Shown here: positions 9,201-15,600 of the stretch, piece after piece
Layout: every line of letters starts with the position of its first letter
Position numbering within the stretch: the first letter of the stretch is position 1
Assembly (NCBI RefSeq): GCF_965638725.1
Contig: NC_134970.1
Coordinates: 2,485,001 to 2,549,000 of the forward strand
DNA from: Aptenodytes patagonicus
Lineage: Eukaryota > Chordata > Aves > Sphenisciformes > Spheniscidae
Length of the DNA stretch: 64,000 nt
Direction: 5' to 3'
Notes under the pieces: model-generated
Told to the model about the DNA's origin: nothing
What the model saw: only the letters and a program-made list of their open reading frames with translations
The model's database searches: none
Made by a program: the position numbers and the translations under genes

Positions 9201-11876
9201 GCAGTGCATGTCGCCGGGGTTGGAGTGGCCGCAGTGCATGTCGCCGGGGTTGGAGTGGCCGCAGTGCAAGTGCATGTCACCGGAGTCTGAGTGGCCGCAG
9301 GGCCTGTTGCTGGGGTTGGAGTGGCCGCAGTGCAAGTGCATGTCACCGGAGTCTGAGTGGCCGCAGGGCCTGTTGCTGGGGTTGGAGTGGCCGCAGTGCA
9401 TGTCGCCGGGGTTGGAGTGGCCGCAGGGCCTGTCGCCGGGGTCTGAGTGGCCGCAGGGCCTGTCGCCGGGGTTGGAGTGGCCGCAGTGCATGTCGCCGGG
9501 GTTGGAGTGGCCGCAGGGCCTGTCGCCGGGGTTGGAGTGGCCGCAGTGCATGTCGCCGGGGTTGGAGTGGCTGCAGGGCCTGTCGCCGGGGTTGGAGTGG
9601 CCACAGGGCCTGTCGCCGGGGTCTGAGTGGCCGCAGAGCCTGTCGCCGGGGTTGGAGTGGCCGTAGTGCGTGTTGCCCGGGTTTGAGTGGCTGCACGGCC
9701 TGTTGCCCGGGTCTGAGTGGCCGCAGTGCGTGTCGTTTTACTGTCAGAGCCAGAGACCTTCTCTTCCCTTTGAGGGTACTGAGTAGTGTTGAACAGGGCT
9801 CGGTAGGCATGGGCCAGGCCCCAGCACGTTGCAATGAGTTGCATCTCTCTAGAGTTGCCAGGGTGACAGCATACTTTTTCCAAATATTCTACTAACTTTT
9901 CAGGATTCTGCACTTGCTCAGGGGTGAAGTTCCAAAACACTGGGGGTGCCCATTGGCCTAGGTACTTGCCCATCTTGTCCCACACACCCTGCCACTCATA
10001 ATTATTCACCCTTGGGGCAGATCTCTGGATGATATTCTTAAATTGCTTACCAACTTTAGACAAAACCGAAACAATATTCCCAAGAAGTATTAATAGAAGT
10101 ATCTGAACTGCCCAAGGATGCTCAAAATACTGAAAAATTACTGTAATGAAGGAGGAAACATCATAGAAGAAGGTAGTGACACTGCCATTCTGTATTTCCT
10201 CTGTAAAAAAACTCTCAGAAAAGTTACTGCAATTGCTAGTTGTCTCCACGATATGGTATCCATGGTACAGTAACGGCTTCATTGCGAAGTTTACATACCA
10301 CAGAAACGTCAAGGTCAATGTTCTAAAAACAAACCTCACAAGCGAGACATTACTATTCACTGCAGACCACAGCAAACTGCAAAACCCAACACCAATCTTT
10401 AACATGTACAGCAGGAAAAAGAGCGCGATGCAGATTATACAAATCAATATCGAGAACAGAGAAACCAACATTGTGACCCTCAACTATTAACAGATATAAG
10501 TTCCTTAATACACTCCGGTTAATCTGTTATTATCTCAAACCCTTCGTGCCCCACGTTGGGCGCCAAAAAGGACTGTCGTGGTTTAATCTCAGTCAGCAAT
10601 TAAGCACCACACAGCCGCTCGCTCACTCCCCCCCACCCGGTGGGATGGGGGAGAGAATTGGAAGAGCACAAGTTAGAAAGACTCGTGGGTTGAGATAAAA
10701 ACAGTTTAATAATTGAAATAAAATGATAATAATAATATGATAATAATAATAATAATACACAAAACAAGTGATGCACAGCACAATTGCTCACCACCCGCTG
10801 ACCGATGCCCAGCCAGTCCCCGAGCAGCGGCCCCCCCGGCCAGCTTTTCCCAGTTTATGTACTGAGCATGACGTCACATGGTATGGAATGTCCCTTTGGC
10901 CAGTTTGGCTGTGCCCCCTCCCAGCTTCTTGTGCACCTCCAGCCTCCTCAGTCAGTAGAGCATGGGAAGCTGAAAAGTCCTTGGCTAGTGTAAGCATTAC
11001 CTAGCAACAACTAAAACACCGGTGTGTTATCAACTTTGTTCTCATCCTAAATCCAAAACACTGTACCAGCCACTAGGAAGGAAATTAACTCTATCCCTGC
11101 CGAAACCAGGACAGTCTGTAAGATCATCAGTTCTCGTTCATTTATTAAATGATCTTTAGAATTTAACTATGACTATATTTTAATACCACAACAGAGTGCA
11201 AAGCTCTTGGGAAATCTTAATTTGTGATACTTTCCTTTCAATTTAGAGCCTCTCTTTTTTTTAATCAGCTTTTGCACTGCAAATACATCCTTAAGAAACA
11301 TTAACCAACACACTCCCCATTTTCCCTGAAGCAGGATAATCCCGAACTAGCCTCATTGAGAGCGACAACAGAAAACGAGCACACACTTAAATACTTGATA
11401 GGACTATCCTTTAAAGAAGGTTATCCTTTAGAAGCGATACGTGGGAATTACGGTTAGCAGATTTGCTACAAGGGGGGGGGGGGGGGGGAAGGTCGTGTCG
11501 GTTTGCACCGTAACTGTTGGCAAATACTGCTAAGGAACTTAAAATTGCAACGTTTAACGCGACTGACTCCGCACCGGGGCTCGGCAGTTTCGCGAACGGG
11601 AGAAACCAAGGGGGGAGCGGGGCGAGGCGGGCTCCCCGGCCAGCCCCGGCCCTCCGCCCCGCGCTCGCCCGCGGGCCCTCCCCGAGGCCGCGGCACCGCT
11701 CCCCGCGGGACCCCCGTGGCTGCCGTCGGGGCGCAGCGGGGAGGGCCCGGCGGCCGCCTCAGCCCCCTCCCTCCCGCCCGGCCCGGCCCGGCCCGGCCCG
11801 ACCCGACCCGACCCGGCCCCGCGGCCGCCGCCTCACCTGCGCCGAGGGGCGCCTCCGGCTTCCTGCCCAGCAGCAT
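1..11876 (-). CDS. DYRK3: DYRK3, dual-specificity tyrosine-phosphorylation-regulated kinase 3 (5' part, runs off left edge)
   Basis: Three coding exons on the minus strand join in frame: 11876-11837, 4304-4189 and 212-1. The joined reading matches the DYRK3 N-terminus: a short start beginning MLLGRKPEAP, then RFGDGLYDSYMRIDQ (human DYRK3 has a similar GDGVYDTFM stretch), then VKVEQLFEDSGNRRSS. Only the regulatory N-terminal region, about 122 codons, lies in the window; the DYRK homology box and kinase domain would lie beyond position 1. DYRK3 is known as a kinase that dissolves stress granules and other condensates and acts in erythroid cells. It is head to head with EIF2D, as in human. Intron 1 holds a young provirus in the same orientation. 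Identification rests on motif similarity recalled from the family plus synteny. Confidence 0.9.
213..4188 (-). other. DYRK3 intron 2
   Basis: About 4 kb of AT-rich intron between exons 2 and 3. I see no exon with credible coding content, no RNA gene and no recognisable repeat apart from short homopolymer tracts. Confidence 0.8.
4189..4304 (-). CDS. DYRK3: DYRK3 coding exon 2
   Basis: The acceptor TTTCCAG ends at 4305 and the donor GTGAGT begins at 4188. The exon completes an Ala codon shared with exon 1 and reads RFGDGLYDSYMRIDQIRYQD onward, ending in phase 0. It contains an in-frame Met (SYM). A further in-frame ATG sits in the intron just upstream at 4314-4312, continuous with the exon frame. 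Confidence 0.92.
4305..4405 (-). other. Intron remnant between the provirus and DYRK3 exon 2
   Basis: Only 101 bp of host intron separate the provirus from the exon 2 acceptor. On the minus strand the stretch contains ATG at 4314-4312, in frame with exon 2 if the acceptor is not used, and a minimal ATG-TGC-TAA frame farther upstream. Confidence 0.8.
4401..4405. repeat. Target-site duplication, left copy (GTCTG)
   Basis: GTCTG directly precedes the LTR and is repeated at 11114-11118 directly after the other LTR. Five bases fits ERV-L-type (class III) elements, whose known duplication is 5 bp. Confidence 0.9.
4406..4945 (-). repeat. 3' LTR of the provirus
   Basis: 540 bp, identical by eye to the LTR at 10574-11113. 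In sense orientation it holds a CRE-like palindrome TGACGTCA (4701-4708), a TATA-like ACATAAA just downstream, a run of ATT triplets (about 4556-4589) and an ATTAAA polyadenylation signal (4537-4542). It points at DYRK3 exon 2. Short open frames inside it are not genes. Confidence 0.96.
4946..5390 (-). other. Proviral 3' non-coding segment with polypurine tract
   Basis: The 445 bp between the pol stop and the 3' LTR hold no open frame of note, no env and no dUTPase. In sense, a purine-rich GAATAAGGGGTGGA (about 4950-4963) abuts the LTR and is the likely plus-strand primer. The rest is AT-rich, with a TA/CA microsatellite (about 5033-5057) and repeated ATTAGTAT-like units (about 5280-5370). 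Confidence 0.8.
5391..8561 (-). CDS. pol: Proviral pol: protease, reverse transcriptase, RNase H, integrase
   Basis: Open frame of 1,056 codons after a TGA at 8562-8564, with no ATG needed at its start; residues here are counted from the GTG at 8522. A retroviral aspartic protease has DTGA (19-22), apparently with a shortened N-terminus. Reverse transcriptase has Asp232 (ATIDIANAF), LPQG (264-267) and YIDD (294-297). RNase H has FTDGS (Asp603), Glu641, Asp665 and Asp735. Integrase has His762/His767 with CETC (796-799), then Asp829, Asp888 and Glu924, a DD(35)E triad. The integrase C-terminal segment ends at the stop. It overlaps the end of gag by 94 nt in the -1 frame, so frameshifting is the likely route of expression, though I see no classical slippery heptamer in the overlap. 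All motifs look functional; activity is inference. Confidence 0.93.
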   Translation of the reverse strand, partial: QSNWKRDNRVYWTVWIRWPGTSDPQKYKALVDTGAQCTLMPSRYIGTEPIYISGVTGGSQQLSVLEAEVSLTGNGWQKHPIVTGPDAPCILGIDYLRRGYFKDPKGYRWAFGIAALETEEIKQLSTLPGLSEDPSVVGLLKVEDQQVPIATTTVHRRQYRTNRDSLIPIHELIRRLESQGVISKTHSPFNSPIWPVRKSNGEWRLTVDYRGLNEVTPPLSAAVPDMLELQYELESKAAKWYATIDIANAFFSIPLAAECRPQFAFTWRGVQYTWNRLPQGWKHSPTICHGLIQTALEQGGAPEHLQYIDDIIVWGNTAEEVFEKGKEIVQILLKAGFAIKQSKVKGPAQEIQFLGIKWQDGRRQIPIDVINKITAMSPPTSKKETQAFLGVVGFWRMHIPNYSLIVNPLYQVTRKKNDFKWGPEQRQAFEQIKREIVHAVALGPVRAGQDVKNVLYTAAGENGPTWSLWQKAPGETRGRPLGFWSRGYRGSEARYTPTEKEILAAYEGVRAASEVIGTEAQLLLAPRLPVLGWMFRGRVPCTHHATDATWSKWVALITQRARIGNPSRPGILEVIMDWPEGKDFGILPEEEVTRAEEAPMYNELPENEKQYALFTDGSCRLVGKHRRWKAAVWSPMRQVVETAEGEGESSQFAEVKAIQLALDIADREKWPVLYLYTDSWMVANALWGWLQQWKQSNWQRRGKPIWAAALWQDIAARVENLVVKVRHVDAHVPKSRATEEHQNNQQVDQAAKIEVAQVDLDWQHKGELFLARWAHDTSGHQGRDATYRWARDRGVDLTMDTIAQVIHECETCAAIKQAKRLKPFWYGGRWLKYKYGEAWQIDYITLPQTRQGKRHVLTMVEATTGWLETYPVPHATARNTILGLEKQVLWRHGTPERIESDNGTHFRNNLIDTWAKEHGIEWVYHIPYHAPASGKIERYNGLLKTTLRAMGGGTFKHWDTHLAKATWLVNTRGSANRAGPAQSELLRTVDGNKVPVVHIKNMLGKTVWVIPASGRGRPIRGIAFAQGPGCTWWIMRKDGEVRCVPQGDLILGENSQ
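8468..10471 (-). CDS. gag: Proviral gag-like protein with membrane segments and Thr/Pro/Ala repeats
   Basis: The first ATG (10471-10469) gives 667 codons; an upstream TTG at 10483 is in frame but a TAG precedes it. Residues 1-26 and about 30-60 are strongly hydrophobic, and a third hydrophobic stretch lies near 110-140. Between the second and third are three N-glycosylation sequons (NCS, NFS, NGS). A helical, Trp-rich part follows (about 155-230). Then comes a Thr/Pro/Ala repeat region (about 246-498), a basic KKKSWKRKS patch, a very acidic stretch, and a capsid-like piece with RPGEHIVTWLLRCWDNG. The frame ends soon after this, overlapping pol. No CCHC zinc knuckle and no complete capsid domain are visible, so an internal deletion has probably removed the gag end. 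The name gag rests on position and the capsid-like motif. Confidence 0.8.
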   Translation of the reverse strand: MLVSLFSILICIICIALFFLLYMLKIGVGFCSLLWSAVNSNVSLVRFVFRTLTLTFLWYVNFAMKPLLYHGYHIVETTSNCSNFSESFFTEEIQNGSVTTFFYDVSSFITVIFQYFEHPWAVQILLLILLGNIVSVLSKVGKQFKNIIQRSAPRVNNYEWQGVWDKMGKYLGQWAPPVFWNFTPEQVQNPEKLVEYLEKVCCHPGNSREMQLIATCWGLAHAYRALFNTTQYPQREEKVSGSDSKTTRTAATQTRATGRAATQTRATRTTATPTPATGSAATQTPATGPVATPTPATGPAATPTPATCTAATPTPATGPAATPTPATCTAATPTPATGPAATQTPATGPAATPTPATCTAATPTPATGPAATQTPVTCTCTAATPTPATGPAATQTPVTCTCTAATPTPATCTAATPTPATCTAATPTPATGPAATQTPVTCTCTAATPTPATCTAATPTPATCTAATPTPATGPAATQTPVTCTCTAATPTPATRPVAEPKNEPVPVSVAPVHKKKSWKRKSARLVREEEASSKREPEEEVYETDDPREGPSREREEESRPLIGEEEEEELINETVTTRSLSLSELRDIRKDFSRRPGEHIVTWLLRCWDNGASSLELEGREAKQLGSLSREGGIDKAIGKGTTGFTGLCGFGGLAHQTHRSIRLW
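8979..9740. repeat. Minisatellite inside the proviral gag frame (30-bp unit)
   Basis: About 25 tandem copies of a GC-rich 30-bp unit, with interspersed longer variants carrying CAAGTGCATGTCACC. Because unit lengths are multiples of three, several frames on both strands stay open across it. In the gag frame each unit encodes roughly ATPTPATGPA, with TCTCTA-type variants. Confidence 0.95.
10472..10547 (-). other. Proviral leader between primer binding site and gag ATG
   Basis: Only 76 nt separate the primer binding site from the first gag ATG, an unusually short leader for a retrovirus. I see no obvious packaging stem or splice donor. Confidence 0.6.
10548..10565 (-). promoter_or_regulatory. 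Primer binding site, tRNA-Lys(1,2) type
   Basis: In sense the 18 bases read TGGCGCCCAACGTGGGGC, eight bases after the 5' LTR. This matches the known tRNA-Lys1,2 primer site seen in several retroviruses. The trailing CCA complement (TGG) is intact. Confidence 0.9.
10574..11113 (-). repeat. 5' LTR of the provirus
   Basis: 540 bp, same sequence as the 3' LTR. In sense: CRE-like TGACGTCA (10869-10876), TATA-like ACATAAA (about 10853-10860), ATT triplet run (10724-10757), ATTAAA (10705-10710). It lies 723 bp downstream of the DYRK3 exon 1 donor. Confidence 0.96.
11114..11118. repeat. Target-site duplication, right copy (GTCTG)
   Basis: Matches 4401-4405 exactly and directly follows the terminal GACA of the LTR. 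Confidence 0.9.
11119..11836 (-). other. DYRK3 intron 1, promoter-proximal part
   Basis: No exon seen. It contains an unbroken G run of about 18 bases near 11471-11489 and, beside the exon 1 donor, a pentanucleotide array of CCCGG/CCCGA units (about 11774-11818). CpG content rises steeply from about 11560. Confidence 0.8.
11837..11876 (-). CDS. DYRK3: DYRK3 coding exon 1
   Basis: ATG at 11876-11874 with A at -3. Thirteen codons (MLLGRKPEAPLGA) plus one base, then donor GTGAGG. The split codon joins exon 2 cleanly to give Ala-Arg-Phe-Gly-Asp. It is shorter than the human N-terminus but equally Gly/Pro/Arg-rich. Confidence 0.8.
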
Positions 11877-12578
11877 CGTGGCGGGGGGGGGACGGCCCCC
11901 ATCCCCCGCCGGGCCCCGCGCCGCCGCCTGCCCGCGCTCCGCCGTCCAGCGCTGCCGCGGCGGGCGGCGAGGCTCCGGTCGGGCTGCGGCCGCCCGCCAC
12001 TGGCCCGGCCGTTGCCGGGGGAACGGCCCCCCGCCCGCCCGCCGCCGGGCGGCGCCTGCGCAGTGGCGGCGAGGGGGAGGCGGGAGGGCCGGGCCGGGGA
12101 ACGGGGCCCCGCCGTCCGCAAGCCTCCCCGGGCCGGGGAACGGCCGATAACCGGGAGGGCGCCCTCCTCGCAAAACGTCGTTACGTTTTTAAATCCGCAT
12201 CCAAAACCCTCGGGTTTCATCGCCTGTGTCTCGTCCCTCTCCCCCCTCAGCCCGTCTGCCGGTGCCCCCCGCCCCAGGAGACCCCTCACAGAACAAAGCA
12301 CAAGCGTTTGGGAGGAGGAAAAGGCTCCGCTAGGATAAACCCCGCAGCACCCGCGGGCTCGGGCGCTCCACGCCTCCGGAGGTCTCACGGCGATCGCCTC
12401 CCTCGTGCGGAGGAAGCCGAGGCGCACCGCGGGGGTGACCCCCGGCCCTCGCACCGCGCCGGGCCCGGGGGCGGTGGGCGCGGGGGGACCGGGCCGGGCC
12501 GGGCCGGAGCGGGCGGTCCGAGCGAGGCCGCGGGGAGGCGGTTTCCACCCGGACGCTTTTGTACCGCGGGACGGCGCC

Positions 12579-12599
12579 ATGGCGGCTGCCGCGGCCTGA
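12579..12599 (+). CDS. Candidate upstream ORF in the EIF2D leader (Met + five Ala)
   Basis: ATG GCG GCT GCC GCG GCC TGA, in strong initiation context (G at -3 and G at +4), ends 35 nt before the EIF2D start. It overlaps a YY1-like motif. It is a uORF only if transcription starts upstream of 12579, which the sequence alone cannot show. Confidence 0.4.
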   Translation: MAAAAA

Positions 12600-12634
12600 G
12601 GGGAGCGCGGCGCCGGCCGGGGCGCGGGCCCGCC

Positions 12635-12690
12635 ATGTTCTCCAGGGCGTTCCGGGTGAGATCCAACACCGCCATCAAGGGGTCCGATCG
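12635..12690 (+). CDS. EIF2D: EIF2D exon 1 (coding part)
   Basis: ATG with G at -3; 18 codons plus two bases; donor GTGAGT. Encodes MFSRAFRVRSNTAIKGSD. Confidence 0.93.
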
Positions 12691-15600
12691 GTGAGTGCCG
12701 GGCCGGGGCCGGGCCCGGGCCCGGAGCCCCCCGCCGCGCCGAGGGGGGAAGGCCCGGAGGCAGGAGGCCGCGCTCCGCTGAGGGGAGCGGCTCAGTCCCG
12801 CCTCCCGCGCTGGGCCTGACCCGCCGCGTCCCCGCTGCCCGGCGGGCCCTTGGCGCGGCGGTGTTGGCCTGAAATCGCCACGGTTCGGCGTCGGTCTCGG
12901 TGCCGCGGGAGAGGCGGCGAGGGCAGCGGCGGTGCGAGCGGCGGCCTCCCCAGCCGCGGCGGCTCTGCCCCCGCAGAGATACGGGCTCGGGGCAGGCAGG
13001 GAGCTGCGGCTGCTTTCACCTTGGATTTGTGATAAACGTGAACTACCGGTCCGAATATGAAACGCACTTTTCGCTTGAAGGTGCTGTCGTCATTAAACTA
13101 GACATAAATGAATTGTAATGTCGAGGCCTAGCTGACCCTTCTTTACTTTTATCCTCTTACTTGTGTAGCGATGCTAGGCTGAGTTGCCGATCTTCACTTG
13201 ACACTCACTTGACACGTCTGTGAATGACAAACCCACCGAGTGCCTTAATGACATGGTCACCGTGTCTTAAACATCAGTCAAAACCGGGGGGAGAGGGAAA
13301 CCTGGCTGCACCCCTGCTCCTCCGTGCCGGAGCTGCAGGAGTCTGTAGGTGCCCAGCCTGTGGGCTGAGCAAGTCTGACACTCCCAGATTTGTGCTCAGG
13401 AGCTCAGAGCAGTAATGAAGTCACAGTGCAAAACAGAGGCAAAGACAGCAGCAGGAGCTGTAAGCAGATGTTTAAGGAAGAATATGAGCAGGGCAAGCAT
13501 ACTTGGCCTTTCTCCCAGTATTCTTCCAGCATGCGACTATCTCATTTGTAAACCTGGACGCAAATGCTTCAAATTATCTTCTGTGAAAAAGTGGGAATCT
13601 CGTGAACAGCCAACAAAATAGTAACTACCGATCTAGGAATTATTTTGAGGGATGGTCTAGACAGCTTTGTAACACATTTGTGATTTTATCATTACAGGAG
13701 AAAACTACGAACTGATGTTGCAGCAGCTTTTCCTAACCTTAGTGCCGAACAATTGGCTGAGTTTATTCCAAACAAGGAAGAGCTTAATGTCATCAAAATA
13801 CACTCTCACAAAGGGGAGGCCATCACTGTTTACATGAATAACAGGAACCCAATACTGTTTGAAATCGAGAAAGCTCTGTATCCAACAGGTATGGGGAGCG
13901 GACCAGAATAATCCCCCCTCTTTACTTACTGGGCACCAGCCTTTCCCCAAAAGATTTCCTGTGTCTGTCATAAGTACTTATCACTATAGTATCGGTACAC
14001 TTCATAATCTTTAATGCATTTATTCTACCAACATCTTTGTGAAATCAGTGGCATTTCTGGATTATTTCTGCAAAAAAGGGAAGTTGAGGTGCTGAGGGGT
14101 TAGAAACCAGGAAACAAGTCTTTTAAGTCATAGTTTAGCATCCTAGCCCCTTTTCTCTCTTTTGTCCACTGCAAGGTGTAATTCCAAGAAGCATGATGTC
14201 TACTTCCAGGCAGCCCTGGAATTAGGCAATGAATTGCTCTGATATTCTATGCTTTTATTTTTCCCATACCCAGCAATTCTTCCCTGTTGGAGTAGCATTT
14301 TAGCTCAAAGTGTCCTTGATTTAAGGAAAATAATGCAAACATTTATCTATATCCTTTATAACAATTCGCAGGAGCTTGAATGAACTAGCAGTTTATTTTT
14401 CTCCATCACATCTACTAATTATTGTAGGATTGTTCTGACTTCAGATTTCTTGATTACCCGAGTAACAGGAGAGTGTTTAGTTGTGGTTAGTATTGTACTG
14501 CTTAGTCTTAAAGGTGGGAAGAAGCAACAGCTAGGGACGTTCTTAATGATGCATCTTTAAATTTGGTTCTCTTTTGGGACAGTGTACACGCTGTGGGTCT
14601 ACCCAGATCTTCTCCCTGCTTTTTCAACATGGCCCCCTGTGCTACAGAAACTAGCAGGAGGAGCAGGTAAGAGGACTAGAACTTTGTCATGTTGCATTGC
14701 AAAAAGGAGTTGCCTTCAGGGTTTTTTTGATGTTATCTGTCCCAGTGGCAAAAATGTACCTGAAACAAAACAAAAAAAAGTATAAAGAATAAGTACTTAC
14801 AAAGTAATTCATGGTGATGTCCTAAAAAGGAAAATAAATTAGCTGTGAAACAGTTTGTGAATGAAACAAAGTAGGTTAAGCTGTTTAAATGCAGTAACCT
14901 GTTCCATGTGGGAGTCTCAGATTTGGAAATATCTTCTCTGGGTGATCAGCAACTCTGAATTGGGACACAGAACTGGCTGTGTCATTGGTCAGTCTTTTTT
15001 ATAACTTTCCTTGAGCAGCTGAGTTCCTTTGCTGCCACCCTGCTTCCTGTCAATTCAGAGGTGAACTAGCTTAACCTACGGATAAGAAGTGAGTTCATAT
15101 TGGGACCTACAATTGCAATCACTGTCAAGTAAATTGTGGATTGTGCAGGTGAGGTTGGATTTGAATTCCTGGATTACTGGCTCTACCACTTAATTATGGA
15201 TCAAGACTAACAAGAAAGGAGTCTATTTTCTGGAACCTGCTTTGGATGCAGTTCGGACTCATGAGAATCAGGTCTTTATAAACTTTAAATTGCAGAACTG
15301 CTCAACCAGAAAAAGATTAAATTGCAGCTGTTGCGGCCTTAGTCTGTAAATGGAAGTGTATGTGTTGAAAGAGACGTCTTTTTTCCATTACACAGTATCT
15401 AAAGTAGAACTCAAGTCTCTCTGTTTGCTTGGTTTGCTTTTGGGGAAATAAAGTGCTTGAATGTGTAGCTGTGATAGACATCTGAGCAAGCTTTGCTGCT
15501 GACTTGCAGTGACCTAGTTTCTGGGAAAAAAAAGTCTTGCTAATGGGGGAAGGACATTGATGAAAGAGGGCTGCAGGTCATTCATCTCCCATGGCAACCA

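Larger units (their letters stand above)
4406..11113 (-). mobile_element. ERV-L-like endogenous retrovirus, full-length with paired LTRs, env-less
   Basis: A 6,708-bp provirus in DYRK3 intron 1, transcribed in the same direction as DYRK3. In its own sense the order is 5' LTR (11113-10574), primer binding site, gag-like frame, pol frame, polypurine tract, 3' LTR (4945-4406). The LTRs start TGTC and end GACA and show no differences in my base-by-base reading over 540 bp, so the insertion is recent or recently converted. A 5-bp duplication GTCTG flanks it. The pol frame has all catalytic motifs and no stop. No env, and no dUTPase after integrase (HERV-L is known to carry one), can be seen. Gag looks shortened and has no CCHC knuckle. 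The sense LTR start (TGTCCTGGTTTCGGC) resembles LTRs common in birds, from memory. Confidence 0.95.
11560..13000. promoter_or_regulatory. CpG-rich bidirectional promoter of DYRK3 and EIF2D
   Basis: Very CpG- and GC-rich segment spanning the divergent start codons of DYRK3 (11876, minus) and EIF2D (12635, plus), 758 bp apart. There is no convincing TATA box. Many GC boxes, an NRF1-like half site CTGCGCAGTGGC (about 12055-12066) and a YY1-like GCCATGGCGGC (12577-12587) are visible. The transcription start sites cannot be placed from sequence alone. Confidence 0.8.

Noticed and set aside
8968-9666. 232-codon plus-strand open frame with GLEWPQ repeats, and two repeat-rich minus-strand frames at 8973-9551 and 9343-9834
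   Set aside because: They are shadows of the 30-bp minisatellite; a repeat unit divisible by three keeps several frames open. Only the gag frame continues into non-repeat sequence on both sides.
8979-9740. CRISPR-like array
   Set aside because: The repeats are directly tandem with no unique spacers and lie in a eukaryotic provirus.
11466-12819. Long open frames on both strands in the DYRK3/EIF2D CpG-rich region
   Set aside because: Gly/Ala/Pro/Arg-rich translations from very GC-rich DNA, where stop codons are rare; only the two first exons have gene support.
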